A program made the position numbers and the translations under genes. Shown one piece after another: positions 8,081-17,287 of a stretch of 43,252 bases of DNA; within the stretch, counting starts at the first letter, position 1, and each line of letters begins with the position of its first letter. Location: positions 1 to 43,252 of the forward strand of contig CAJTUC010000028.1 of the NCBI GenBank assembly GCA_910579395.1, in the 5' to 3' direction. Origin of the DNA: an uncultured Lachnospiraceae bacterium. Lineage in GTDB: Bacteria; Bacillota; Clostridia; Lachnospirales; Lachnospiraceae. A model generated the notes under the pieces. It was not told where the DNA came from. It was given only the letters and a program-made list of their open reading frames with translations, and searched no databases.

Positions 8081-10063
8081 CTATTTTATCACAACAATCT
8101 CCTCCCCTTCAACATGCCTTTTCTCCATCTGGCGCCGCAGTTTTCTGTTGCTGACCGTATCGAATAAAATGGAAAAATCATAATCTTCCGGGTACAGTTC
8201 TTCGGCTTTGATGTATAACTTGAGCCGCTTATGATTGATCCAGATTTTTTTATCCGGCATCTGCACCCGCAGTACGCCCTTTTCATTTGCCTTCTGGCAT
8301 ACGATGCCGATTTTCCGGTCAGGATATACCATAACACTGTCCCCTAAGCAGAACTTTCCTGCGGCCTCCTGTTTCCGGCTTTCTTTCCTGCATTTCTGTA
8401 TTTTGGGCGTACTTTCTTTCTGCAGTACGATTTCCCCGTTTTCTTCTGACAGGATTGTCAGACTTTCCTGCATATCTTTCCCATAGGCCGCCTCTCGCAG
8501 ACTTTCCTGCATATCTTTTCCATAAGCCGCCTCCACCGCATTCCGCAGCATCGCATCAGGCATGCCGAGCTGTCTCGCGATATACAAAGCGCAGCTTTCT
8601 CCCGCCTCCCCGATGATCATCTGATAAAGCGGGCGCAGGCTCTCTCTGTCAAAAGTCATCCGCGCATTGATGACATTCTCCTCCTGCTCCGCATACTGTT
8701 TGACTTCCGGATAATGCGTCGTTACAAGGAACAGCGCGCCGCTCTTTTTCAGTTCCTCCAAAATGGCGATCGCAATGCCCATTCCTTCCGTCGGGTCGGT
8801 TCCCGATCCCAGTTCATCCATTATGACAAGGCTGTCAGAATTTACCTTCCGCAAAATAGCAAGCACATTCGTAATATGTGCGGAAAAGGTCGAGAGATTC
8901 TCGGAAAGATTCTGCCCGTCCCCGATATCGCAGAGAAAGCTGCTGTTCATACAGATGTACGCTTCCTCCGCTGCCACATGCAGGCCGCACTGCGCCATCA
9001 GGCAGTTCAGTGCAACGGTCTTGATTGCTACCGTTTTTCCGCCCGTATTGGGCCCGGTTATTACAATACCCCGAATATCCGCACCATCTCTTTTATTTCC
9101 GATCTCAAACTGCAGCGGCACGCAGACCGCTCTGTCCATCAGCGGATGCCTCGCATTTTTCAGCCGAATCTTTCTGTCCGTATTGATTTCCGGCTCCACG
9201 CCGCCATACTCCATGCTCAATTTGCCTTTAGAAAAAATGTAATCGAGTTTTTCCATGACCTTCATATTCTGCCGCATCGTCTCCGCCTGCTCCGCGAGCA
9301 TCGCTGTCAGCGTATACAAAATCCGACGTTCCTCATTCTCCGCATCAATCTGCAGAATCTGCAGTTCCTCGGCATACTTTGCCACAGCCGACGGCTCAAT
9401 AAATAAAGTACTGCCCGTCGCGGATTTGTCGATTACGCTTCCGCCTATCTTGAATTTATATTCCTTTTTGACCGGAATGCAGATATGACCGTTTCGAATC
9501 GTGCTGAAACTATCCGACATACAGGCTTTGTTGGCACGCATGACCGCATCCGCTTTTTCCCGCATCCGCTCCTTAGTTCTTTCAATCTCACCCCTAAGCG
9601 ACTTCAATAACCGGGACGCATCGTCATCCACCCGGCCGCTCCGAATCTGTATCGCAATCTGCTCTTTCAAATCTTCCAGCGCATCCAGATTTTCCGCATA
9701 ATAGGCCAGCGGAATATCATACTGCTTACACCGTTCAAGATAATTTTTCAACCGCATGACCGCAACGAGGGCAATCCCTGTTTCTTCCAACTGTCCCGGA
9801 TTCAGGCAGTCCCCTTTTTCGGCCGCCATAAGATACTCCCTGATTCCGGTGAGCGCTGCAAGGGGTGGATTGCCGCCCTTCTCCATCATTGTTCTGGCTT
9901 CGCTCGTCTCCCGCAGCTTCGTATGCAGTTCACTTTCCGATATACAGGGCTGTGTATTCCGTATCTCTTCTCTGGCGCTTTCCGTCAGCGCAAGTGTCAT
10001 CCATAATTTTTTTACTTTGTCAAATTCTAAAATCTGTTCCGTATTCGGTTGTTTTACATTCAT
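8081..10063 (-). CDS. MutS2-like DNA mismatch/junction ATPase lacking an Smr domain
   Basis: MutS-superfamily ATPase of 660 aa. Residues about 1-330 form the helical core/clamp. The ATPase follows, with Walker A GPNTGGKT (337-344), Walker B IMDELGSGTDPTEG and the switch THYPE. The protein ends about 20 residues after KNRK-like VSNRKLRRQMEKRH and lacks the C-terminal Smr nuclease found in canonical MutS2 (about 780 aa), so endonuclease activity is unlikely; its role in recombination or ribosome rescue is inferred. The ATG at 10061-10063 follows AAAGGA; upstream ATG and TTG codons in frame have worse spacing. A 39-bp tandem duplication (8461-8538) adds 13 residues near the C-terminal side. Confidence 0.88.
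   Translation of the reverse strand: MNVKQPNTEQILEFDKVKKLWMTLALTESAREEIRNTQPCISESELHTKLRETSEARTMMEKGGNPPLAALTGIREYLMAAEKGDCLNPGQLEETGIALVAVMRLKNYLERCKQYDIPLAYYAENLDALEDLKEQIAIQIRSGRVDDDASRLLKSLRGEIERTKERMREKADAVMRANKACMSDSFSTIRNGHICIPVKKEYKFKIGGSVIDKSATGSTLFIEPSAVAKYAEELQILQIDAENEERRILYTLTAMLAEQAETMRQNMKVMEKLDYIFSKGKLSMEYGGVEPEINTDRKIRLKNARHPLMDRAVCVPLQFEIGNKRDGADIRGIVITGPNTGGKTVAIKTVALNCLMAQCGLHVAAEEAYICMNSSFLCDIGDGQNLSENLSTFSAHITNVLAILRKVNSDSLVIMDELGSGTDPTEGMGIAIAILEELKKSGALFLVTTHYPEVKQYAEQEENVINARMTFDRESLRPLYQMIIGEAGESCALYIARQLGMPDAMLRNAVEAAYGKDMQESLREAAYGKDMQESLTILSEENGEIVLQKESTPKIQKCRKESRKQEAAGKFCLGDSVMVYPDRKIGIVCQKANEKGVLRVQMPDKKIWINHKRLKLYIKAEELYPEDYDFSILFDTVSNRKLRRQMEKRHVEGEEIVVIK
8461..8538 (-). 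repeat. 39-bp tandem duplication within the MutS2-like gene
   Basis: Two adjacent 39-bp copies (8461-8499 and 8500-8538) encode AAYGKDMQESLRE followed by AAYGKDMQESL. They differ at only a few bases and keep the frame, so this is a recent in-frame duplication. Confidence 0.9.
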
Positions 10064-10383
10064 TGTTATAATCATTCCTTTCTTCAATCTGCAACTTTGT
10101 GTTCAAGGCGCTATCCGCCTCGATAGACAATTTCCTGTAAACTAAAGACCCCGCTAAAAGCTGAATGTGTCCTTTGGACACATTGGTATTTGACCTTTGC
10201 GGCAGCCGCCAAATGGCATGTCAGCATGTCCGCCTGACTCATTGCCCGCAAAAATAAAAAACCATGCGTATCTGCCAGACGGCATGATTGCATGGACATT
10301 TCAAAAACAATACGGATAAGATTTAAAACGCAGGCTCCTTAGCCTGCACTCGAAACCCACTGCGGTTACAGCAATTTCCTGTT
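10064..10383. other. 320-nt region with no gene
   Basis: No supported coding sequence. It contains short inverted repeats GTGTCC/GGACAC (around 10170) and GCAGGCT/AGCCTGC (10330-10346). The motif ACAGCAATTTCCT (10368-10380) recurs after the flagellin gene (31921-31933), with a weaker variant at 10123-10137. It must hold the promoter of the MutS2-like gene, which I could not place. Confidence 0.5.
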
Positions 10384-10414
10384 ATAAAAAAAGCACGACC
10401 AAATCGTCATGCTT
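10384..10414 (-). terminator. Rho-independent terminator
   Basis: A 9-bp minus-strand stem with one G-U wobble (10406-10414 with 10391-10399, loop CAAATC) is followed by a U-run (10386-10392). It ends the orphan unit started by the promoter at 10676-10704. Confidence 0.85.
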
Positions 10415-10669
10415 CTCCAGAAAATCTATCGCTGTATAAACCGGTGCCCGCCAAAACGGACAAGTATATAAGTATGCAAAGCATTTGTATGGCAGATACA
10501 TCAGCGGCATTGCCGCCGACATGAGGGCAGACTCTCATCGGGGGCTTCGGCATCGTTTCCATATCACCACGACCCGCAAGTCCCGGAACTGTCCCCTCCA
10601 TTATTCAGTTCTCTGAATTCTCCATTCTTACAATGCTTAACATACATTCCCTCGCTTTCCTTTATTACT
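10385..10669 (-). ncRNA. Orphan transcription unit, small RNA or 64-codon gene
   Basis: About 285 nt bounded by a near-consensus promoter and an intrinsic terminator. One frame (10407-10601) is open for 64 codons and ends inside the terminator stem. Its C-terminal part (MLCILIYLSVLAGTGLY) is hydrophobic, which could make it a small membrane protein, but it lacks a clear ribosome site (GGAGG lies inside the frame) and its N-terminal half looks non-coding. A better-placed ATG (after GCGAGG) gives only 12 codons. I do not recognise the RNA. It could be a regulatory RNA, a type I toxin or a leader-peptide unit. Confidence 0.5.
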
Positions 10670-10675
10670 TTGTTT

Positions 10676-10704
10676 ATCATAGCGGAAAAACGGGGGTTCG
10701 TCAA
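10676..10704 (-). promoter_or_regulatory. Sigma-A promoter of the orphan unit
   Basis: Minus strand TTGACG (10699-10704), a 17-bp spacer and TATGAT (10676-10681), starting transcription near 10669. It begins only 12 nt after the stop codon of the endonuclease gene, so it serves a separate downstream unit. Confidence 0.8.
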
Positions 10705-10716
10705 GAGGTTAATCTT

Positions 10717-12459
10717 TTATTTGGCTGAAATGTCCAAATCCTTAAAGCCAGTCTTCCCATTTTTCATTTCCTCAATTATTTCATCAACTGCGTCGGAAAT
10801 AAATTGCTTCCATGCGGGAGCCTCTAAAATATCTCTTCTCGATTTGCATTTCAAAATCAGATCTCGAAGTTTTTCTGGTCTTACCTGATTTGCCTGAAAC
10901 ATTGACACAAAATACTTTTGAAACTGTGCCAGTGTTAAAGGCACAATATCCAATCTCTGCTTCATATCGCCTTTTGCATACCAGACACCATGTCTAAATG
11001 TCTCCGCCGTATTTGTATCAATCTTAATAGCAATGAACATACCATATACCGGCTTATCGTATTGAATAGCTGCATCTGAAACATGACGTCTAACCGGCTC
11101 CCCTTCCATGGCTTCCTGTCTTGAAGAAGTTGACATTGTGACTTCTGTTAAAATCAAAAAATCATCAAATTCACAATATAAGTCACCTTTGCCGCCTCCA
11201 GCAGCCGAAACTGGCAGGAAATCGGAATCCAGCCTAAAACCACGCACTTCATACGGCTTATTTACTAAATGATCAATTGCCAAAACAGCACGCCAAAGAA
11301 TCCACTCCAAATATGCTGGCGTTTCATCTTTTGGAATTTCAATGGCATTATCCTCATCATACACTAACTTACCACCGCCTTTGATAAGGAGTGACATATA
11401 ATCAGCAATTTCCTCCCATTGATTGCACTGATCGTTCGCATATTGAATTTCATCAGTCTGTGCCAGAATATTTTCAAGCCTTTGTCTGGCAATATTAATT
11501 TCTGCAGGAGTTGTTACTGGCAAATCTGAGATATCAAATACGATATGTCGTTCTTTCATCTGTTTAGCCAAATCATCGAGCAGAATTTTTGCTACATTGA
11601 TATTATCCGTAGGCAAGGGTGCCCCAGTGCAAAGCAGCTTATACTGTTCCATAAGTGCCTTTGAACTAGCGGTACTTTTTGCAAGTTTCTCCGCAAGCAC
11701 ATGCTTTGCCGGTACAATTACAAGCCCTCTTCCCTTGCGCTGCAATATGCCGGTAATTCGGAGATATCTCATATTCATATCACTGTAGTCTAAAAAATTA
11801 TCAGCCTTTTTAGAATAATTTTCCCCGCGTTTCGTTATCTCTGCTTTATCAAAAGGACGCTTTGCCGGTGCTTCCGCACGTCTCTTTCTGAGATCAAGTA
11901 TATTGTCAACAACTTCATACAAATCATAACTTGGATTGGTGGTATGTCCCCATAAAGCAAATTCGATTCTACTAATTTCCGAAGAACCTGTGCGTTTTTC
12001 TAATTCCAGCATAATAGCAAGCATCCATCTCAGGGGGGAAAAGCAGCTCTTTCCATCCGGCATAACAAACTGTTCCACACTCATAGCCCGGAGATAGCAT
12101 TCCTGAACTGCCGGGTATGTATCTGCATTTAAAAATACTTTACCAAAGGGAGTAATTTCATCTAATTCCCCAAGTTCTTCTTGCCGCCCATCCCCTTTCT
12201 TCACTTGCGGATAAACAAATCCATTTTTCGCAAACATTAATCTCCATTTTCTAGCATGGCTCCCGGATTGATCTTTCCCATCTTCATTTTGAATAATACC
12301 CTTCTCATCTAAAAGATTCATAAAGCCAATCTCATTTTCCCGTCCTCGAAGATTCCCTACAAAAGATGAGTTAGCAAATATCATAAATCCATCATGTATA
12401 CGATTAGGGTTACGCAAACCAGTGTTACCTACCAGCCATATATCAACTTGTTCCTGCAT
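10717..12459 (-). CDS. AlwI-family type IIS restriction endonuclease
   Basis: Restriction endonuclease of 580 aa. The N-terminus shows VGNTGLRNPNRIHDGF, and the C-terminal nuclease core has Asp426, Glu439-Val-Thr and Glu452/Glu454 followed by PVRRH (GDLYCEFDDFLILTEVTMS). This D-E-E layout is that of the AlwI/BstNBI/PleI/MlyI group, where the C-terminal domain cuts a few bases beside a 5-bp asymmetric site; the group includes strand-specific nickases. GGAGG lies 7 nt before the ATG, and the gene starts 14 nt after the double methylase, forming one operon. The recognition site is not readable from sequence; GGATC, as for AlwI, is plausible because both partner methylase domains are Dam-like. 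GC is lower than in the flanking core genes, suggesting transfer. Confidence 0.9.
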   Translation of the reverse strand: MQEQVDIWLVGNTGLRNPNRIHDGFMIFANSSFVGNLRGRENEIGFMNLLDEKGIIQNEDGKDQSGSHARKWRLMFAKNGFVYPQVKKGDGRQEELGELDEITPFGKVFLNADTYPAVQECYLRAMSVEQFVMPDGKSCFSPLRWMLAIMLELEKRTGSSEISRIEFALWGHTTNPSYDLYEVVDNILDLRKRRAEAPAKRPFDKAEITKRGENYSKKADNFLDYSDMNMRYLRITGILQRKGRGLVIVPAKHVLAEKLAKSTASSKALMEQYKLLCTGAPLPTDNINVAKILLDDLAKQMKERHIVFDISDLPVTTPAEINIARQRLENILAQTDEIQYANDQCNQWEEIADYMSLLIKGGGKLVYDEDNAIEIPKDETPAYLEWILWRAVLAIDHLVNKPYEVRGFRLDSDFLPVSAAGGGKGDLYCEFDDFLILTEVTMSTSSRQEAMEGEPVRRHVSDAAIQYDKPVYGMFIAIKIDTNTAETFRHGVWYAKGDMKQRLDIVPLTLAQFQKYFVSMFQANQVRPEKLRDLILKCKSRRDILEAPAWKQFISDAVDEIIEEMKNGKTGFKDLDISAK

Positions 12460-12473
12460 AAAATATCCTCCAC

Positions 12474-14366
12474 TTAATATGCAACAAATAAATATTCCTG
12501 AACTTTACTCCGATTCGTTTTCGCAGCATTCTGATTTCCGAAAAAATAAGTATAATCTATCGGAACAACCTCCACATGCTCTTTATACTTTGCTAAAAGA
12601 GCCACCATTTCATCCTGTGTTGGCTGACTGTTTGAAGAATAAGATACAATCAAAATACTCTCCGAAAACTTCTTAAACAATTGATCAAAAGCATTCGCAG
12701 CTCCCTTTCTTGTAGAAAACGGAGTGGGATACGATTTAAATTTTTTAGTCTGAGTATTCTGTTGTATTTCAACCCCCTGCCAATCTCTGGCAAGTCCTTC
12801 TACAAAATGATAACGACGTACATATTCATTATCAGACAACGGCGAATAGTATGGCGGATCTATATAAACCAAATCTGGATGCTCTATCCTTAATTCCATT
12901 GCGTCTCCATGCCTGGATTTATTTTCTTTCCCGTTATCAAACACTGCTTTATTTACTGCTTCAACAGCCTCCAGAAATTGTTGTTCCAATGTTTTCTTCA
13001 AATCCTTCCGGCCATCATTATACCGATCGCCGGTATAAGTAAAAATTCCACGAGGACGCTTTTTGATACATGCCCTTATAAGCGCTGACATAGCAATTGC
13101 ATGCTTGTATGGCTCCTTTAAGGATGCAATATTCGTTCTTAGGATATCTATCAAATCATTATCAAAATCAGAATAATATAATCCTTGAAAAGTTTCCGCT
13201 ACAAAATGATCCGATTCTATCTTCGGAATAAGCAATTCTTTTGCTTCCTCTAATGGTAATATCACATAATTATTTTCTATCATTGCCTTTGTAAAGGCTG
13301 CAGACATAGCCATATAGTCATTACTGATTACAGTCTTGCCCTTTGCCTTAAACATATAGCCAACAATGCCAGACCCAGAAAACAAATCAATAACTGTATC
13401 AAATTTAAACGGCGAAGCAACCGACCATATTTGCTCCAATAGCTTGCTCTTAGAGCCCATAAATCTTGTCGGAGGATATTTTAATACCTGCTCTGGAAGT
13501 GGTTCCGGAACAATTTTAAGCATTACCCTTTTTTTCGGCAAAGCAGTCACCATGACATCTTCACCTTTCCGCTTATTTCCATTACATGAAATATATCTCC
13601 TGGTCTGAACTACCTCGATTTTATATGGAGCATATAATTTATGTACAAGTGGATGATTTGAGTTCGTCAATATAACATAGCACCCCAGCTCATGTAAACG
13701 CTCTACCTCTTTTGCCAATTCTACATGATCTTCTTCATAAAACTGCTCCTTTGTATAACGTTTAAAATCAGCATATTCTGAAATCGGTAAATAGGGTGGA
13801 TCTAAAAAGACAAAATCCCCCTCTCTGGCATAATCCTTTAATATTGATATATAATCACCACATATGATGATTGCCTGTTTCAGTGCTTTTGATGCAGCAT
13901 ATAACGTTTCTTCATCACAGTAATTGGGGGATACATATTTCCCATAGGGGACATTAAACCGTCCTTTTTTATTTACTCTATACAATCCATTAAAGCAAGT
14001 TTTGTTCAAATAAATCATTCTGGCTGCCGCTTCTGCTTTAGAAAGCTCCGCCCAGTCCAACTCGCGTACAGAATAAAAATCTTCCTTTGTATTTTTATAT
14101 TGACGTAAATATCCTATTACTTCATCAACATGATCTGCTACTTCGCGATACATATTAATCAATTCAGGATTGCTGTCAGCAATAATTGCCTGTTCAGGAT
14201 TCAGAGCAAAAAAAAGCGCACCACCACCAACAAATGGTTCTATGTATCTTCCATATTTTTCCGGCACTTTAGGTAAAATATCATTTAGCATCTGTGTTTT
14301 CCCACCTGCCCACTTTAAAATAGGCTTTGCCTGAACAATCTTTTCTTTTTTTACCACTGGATCCAT
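12474..14366 (-). CDS. Double-domain D12-class N6-adenine DNA methyltransferase
   Basis: A 630-aa fusion of two Dam-like (D12 class) methylases. Domain 1 has the AdoMet-binding KWAGGKTQ (18-25), FVGGGA (45-50) and catalytic DPPYLP (189-194). Domain 2 has FMGSKSKLLEQ (about 302-312), DLFSGSGIVG (327-336) and catalytic DPPYYSP (503-509). Two adenine methylases are what an asymmetric type IIS site needs, one per strand, as in the fused FokI methylase. It protects host DNA from the endonuclease encoded 14 nt downstream. The ATG follows GAGGGT by about 10 nt. Both catalytic motifs are intact, so it should be active. Confidence 0.93.
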   Translation of the reverse strand: MDPVVKKEKIVQAKPILKWAGGKTQMLNDILPKVPEKYGRYIEPFVGGGALFFALNPEQAIIADSNPELINMYREVADHVDEVIGYLRQYKNTKEDFYSVRELDWAELSKAEAAARMIYLNKTCFNGLYRVNKKGRFNVPYGKYVSPNYCDEETLYAASKALKQAIIICGDYISILKDYAREGDFVFLDPPYLPISEYADFKRYTKEQFYEEDHVELAKEVERLHELGCYVILTNSNHPLVHKLYAPYKIEVVQTRRYISCNGNKRKGEDVMVTALPKKRVMLKIVPEPLPEQVLKYPPTRFMGSKSKLLEQIWSVASPFKFDTVIDLFSGSGIVGYMFKAKGKTVISNDYMAMSAAFTKAMIENNYVILPLEEAKELLIPKIESDHFVAETFQGLYYSDFDNDLIDILRTNIASLKEPYKHAIAMSALIRACIKKRPRGIFTYTGDRYNDGRKDLKKTLEQQFLEAVEAVNKAVFDNGKENKSRHGDAMELRIEHPDLVYIDPPYYSPLSDNEYVRRYHFVEGLARDWQGVEIQQNTQTKKFKSYPTPFSTRKGAANAFDQLFKKFSESILIVSYSSNSQPTQDEMVALLAKYKEHVEVVPIDYTYFFGNQNAAKTNRSKVQEYLFVAY

Positions 14367-14421
14367 ATTTTTACATACCCTCGCTGTGTACTTCTGCTAC
14401 ATATATTTCTTTTAAAATATA

Positions 14422-15207
14422 TCATGTGATCGCATCGCTTTCAATCTCAAATTCCGTAATCGCCGGAGTATATGGAAAAGTGATCGATTTTTCTAGCACA
14501 AAAATATATTCATGTGCAAGCATTAAAAAATTACGTTTACGGCCATCCCAATAATCTGCTGATTTACAATTATGCTGTTCTTTAATCACAATCTCCTTCA
14601 GCACAAAACCAGCATCTACAAATTTTTGCATAGAATTCATCCCAAGTGGTAAAACATATCCGTTCTTACGAACATCACCCATCATAAAACAGCAAATCCC
14701 TTTATTTTTTAAAACTCGAAAGGACTCATTTGCCACGTTTGACATAGCAAGCAAAAAGTTATTATAAGATAAACGTGATATATCTTCTTCAATACCTTTA
14801 CTATACTGAATTATATCTGCATATGGTGGATGTGTGCAAACTAAATTTATACTATGATCTTTTATAAAGGATAATTTTCGCGCATTGCCTTCTCTGGTAA
14901 AAATTTTAGAAGCTTCTGAACAGGTAAAATGAAGATTTGAATTAGATAATTTAATAGAATCTGGATTTATATCAACACCAATAGCATTTCTGCCCAAGAG
15001 TTTTGCTTCAATTAATGTTGTCCCACTCCCCATAAACTGGTCTAATACCCAATCATGTTTCTTGGAATATCGTAAAATTAAATTTCTCGGTATGTATGGC
15101 GACCAGTTACCTCGATATTTTCCAGAATGTGTTGCCCACTTTCCTCTATCCGGAAATGACCAGATAGTTGTATCTTCCAGTTTAAAATTTTCAGGATAAT
15201 TCCTTAT
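14422..15207 (-). CDS. DNA methyltransferase with an apparent ATA start codon
   Basis: AdoMet-dependent DNA methylase of 261 aa. The AdoMet motif FMGSGTTLIEAKLLG and the catalytic THPPYADIIQYS are of the N4-cytosine/N6-adenine type. The first ATG (15031-15033) lies inside the FMGSGT motif and cannot be the true start. The frame continues upstream through a conserved-looking N-terminus (NYPENFKLED, TIWSFPDRGKWATHSGKY, GNWSPYIPRNLILRYS) to ATA (15205-15207). AAGGAGG (15215-15221) stands exactly 7 nt before it, and an in-frame stop lies further up. Either ATA initiates weakly or an ATG mutated to ATA. It is the first gene of the restriction operon, 55 nt before the double methylase. If silenced, protection relies on the fusion protein. 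Confidence 0.85.
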   Translation of the reverse strand: MRNYPENFKLEDTTIWSFPDRGKWATHSGKYRGNWSPYIPRNLILRYSKKHDWVLDQFMGSGTTLIEAKLLGRNAIGVDINPDSIKLSNSNLHFTCSEASKIFTREGNARKLSFIKDHSINLVCTHPPYADIIQYSKGIEEDISRLSYNNFLLAMSNVANESFRVLKNKGICCFMMGDVRKNGYVLPLGMNSMQKFVDAGFVLKEIVIKEQHNCKSADYWDGRKRNFLMLAHEYIFVLEKSITFPYTPAITEFEIESDAIT

Positions 15208-15236
15208 AGTAATCCCTCCTTATTCCGATTTGCAAT

Positions 15237-15265
15237 ATTATACCGCATATAAACTTTTCTGTCTA
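15237..15265 (-). promoter_or_regulatory. Promoter of the restriction-modification operon
   Basis: Minus strand TAGACA (15260-15265), a 17-bp spacer and a perfect TATAAT (15237-15242), starting near 15230 and giving a leader of only about 9 nt before the ribosome site. It is part of the long direct repeat flanking the IS1634-type element; the other copy of the promoter is at 17288-17316. Confidence 0.85.
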
Positions 15266-15386
15266 TCATCAGCAATTGAGAAATTTGTGCAGAAATTTGT
15301 GCACTTTTACTTGCTATCATCAAAAATCCTTGATATTTTTTAAAGCACCTTGAAAATATGGTTCACATGTTCCGAATAGTCCACAG
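15237..15386. repeat. Long direct repeat, left copy (IS1634 target duplication)
   Basis: This 150-bp segment matches 17288-17425 (138 bp) with five substitutions and one 12-bp tandem insertion (a doubled AAATTTGTGCAG around 15280-15303). It contains the restriction operon promoter and, at its right end, the last codons of the nucleotidyltransferase relic. Very long, variable target duplications are known for IS1634-family elements. Confidence 0.85.
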
Positions 15387-15548
15387 CCGGGTGTTTGACA
15401 CTTCTTTTTGATACCATATCGTAAAAATCCTTTATTTAAGCCCATCAAGGCTTATTTTTTTGTCAAATTTCTAGAAATAATACGTGCGCTTTTGTACGCT
15501 TTGTTGTATAATAAGATTATATTACAAAGCAGCAGGGAGGCATTTCGC

Positions 15549-17197
15549 ATGTATATCTCACTTACAGGTAATTCAGATAACAAAGATGTCTATATTAAAC
15601 GCTCATACCGTAAAAGTAATGGAAAAACTGCTACCCAGATCCATAGAAAACTTGGAAAGCTGAACGAACTCTTAGACCAGTTTTCCGGAGATTATGATGC
15701 CATGATGGCATGGGCAAAATCGGAAGCGGAAAAAGATACCATGGAATACAACGCTAAAGCAGGCAGCGTTACAGTTTCTTTTTCAAGAAGCGCTTATATT
15801 CCTAAAAATGAAGAACGCTGTTTTCAGATTGGATATCTGTTCCTCCAAAAACTGTGCACTGAATTGAAATTAGATTCCATTTGTCAAAAGATTTCTAAAC
15901 GCCACAAATACACTTATGATTTCGGCGCAATTCTTACTGATCAGATTTTTTCAAGATTTCTGGCGCCTTCCAGCAAACTGAGCAGTTACTCTTACTGCCG
16001 TACGCTGCTTGAACCGCCTAAGTATGAACTGCAGAACATCTACCGCGCACTTTCTGTTATGGCTGAAGAATCCGACTTTATTCAGGAAGAGCTATACTGC
16101 AATTCAAACTTTGTACATCCGAGAAGCCAGAAGGTTCTTTATTACGACTGTACGAATTATTACTTTGAAATTGAACAGGATGATGATTTTAGAAAGTATG
16201 GAAAAAGCAAAGAAAACAGGCCAAATCCCATCGTTACAATGGGATTGTTTATGGATGCTGATGGAATTCCCCTTGCTTTTGATGTGTTCCCGGGAAATCA
16301 GAATGAACAGACGACCTTAAAGCCTTTGGAAACCGTTCTTATATCATTACACAATCTCTAAAGAAGATGCGCGGGGAAGACCGGCAGACTGCCTTGAATC
16401 CAAAACAGTTTCGCAGACTTGGTTCCGATAAATTCATTGATATATCCACTCTTGATGAATCCGATTCGGATATTTACGAAACAATCTTTTACAAGGAAGT
16501 GCCTGTTGTAAATGGAAACATGGATGAAACCGTCATTGTAACCTATTCTCCAAAATACAGGGCATACCAGAAAAGGATCCGCGACCAGCAGATATCACGT
16601 GCCATAAAAATGATCGAACAGTCCGGGAAAAAACGCAAAGGCAAGAATCAAAATGATCCTGCCCGTTTTATTAAAACCACAAATGTAACAAATGATGGAG
16701 AGATCGCAGGAAAGAAAGTCTGTGAGCTCGATCTGGACAGGATCAGGGACGAGGAAAAGTATGACGGCTTTTATGCTGTCATTACAAACCTCGAAGGCGA
16801 TATAGACGGGATTTTAAAAATCAACAGGCAGCGTTGGGAGATTGAAGAAAACTTCCGGATCATGAAAACAGATTTTGAAGCACGTCCTGTCTATGTCAGG
16901 CGGGAAGACCGCATTAAAGCACACTTCCTCACCTGTTACATCAGCCTGCTTGTATATCGCCTGCCTGAGAAAAGGATCGGAAATAACTATACCTGTAACG
17001 AGATTCTAAGTACACTTCGTTCCATGCAGGTAACACTTTTGTCAAAGGAAATCGGCTATATCCCTTCTTACAAGAGAACCGATCTGACGGATGATTTACA
17101 CAAGGCATTTGGCTTTCATACGGATTATGAATTTATTTCAAAATCAGCCATGCGGAGCATCATAAAAAGCACTAAAACAGAAGAAGTAAAAAAATAG
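15549..17197 (+). pseudogene. IS1634-family transposase, disrupted by internal deletion
   Basis: The gene starts at the ATG at 15549 after GGGAGG. The first 270 residues include the first catalytic Asp region (LYYDCTNYYFE) and run to QTTLKPLE near 16330. The frame then shifts and continues as NRSYIITQSLKKMRGEDRQ and on to the C-terminal part, with the catalytic Glu in QRWEIEENFRIMK, stopping at 17197. In intact relatives the missing stretch carries the second catalytic Asp (a TDAGL-type motif), so the deletion both shifts the frame and removes part of the DDE triad. Total length is otherwise near the usual 550-600 aa. Confidence 0.88.
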
Positions 17198-17222
17198 CAC
17201 AAATCGTTTCCAAAGAGAAAAT

Positions 17223-17263
17223 GGCTACAGACCGCATAATTACTGGGTCTGTAGCCGCTTTTT
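17223..17263 (+). terminator. Rho-independent terminator of the IS transposase
   Basis: A perfect 11-bp stem, GGCTACAGACC (17223-17233) with GGTCTGTAGCC (17246-17256), followed by T5 (17259-17263), 26 nt after the transposase stop. Confidence 0.9.
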
Positions 17264-17287
17264 GCTTTCACAAGTGTCAAACTCGGG

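Larger units (their letters stand above)
15387..17287 (+). mobile_element. IS1634-family insertion sequence, inactivated
   Basis: About 1.9 kb between the two long direct repeats. The ends are imperfect inverted repeats sharing GTTTGACACTT (15393-15403) and AAGTGTCAAAC (17272-17282), with CCGGGT or CCCGA outside. It carries one transposase gene, now frameshifted by a deletion, and ends in its own terminator. Divergence between the target repeats shows that the insertion is not recent. Confidence 0.85.

Noticed and set aside
8714..9406. 230-codon antisense frame inside the MutS2-like gene
   Set aside because: Mirror frame of a strongly coding gene; no ribosome site and no recognisable domain.
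10111..10299. 62-codon minus frame in the MutS2 upstream region
   Set aside because: No ribosome site, no family resemblance, composition like non-coding DNA.
15408..15548. 47-codon N-terminal extension of the transposase
   Set aside because: The ATG at 15549 has GGGAGG in front and matches the family start; the extension lies in the IS end.
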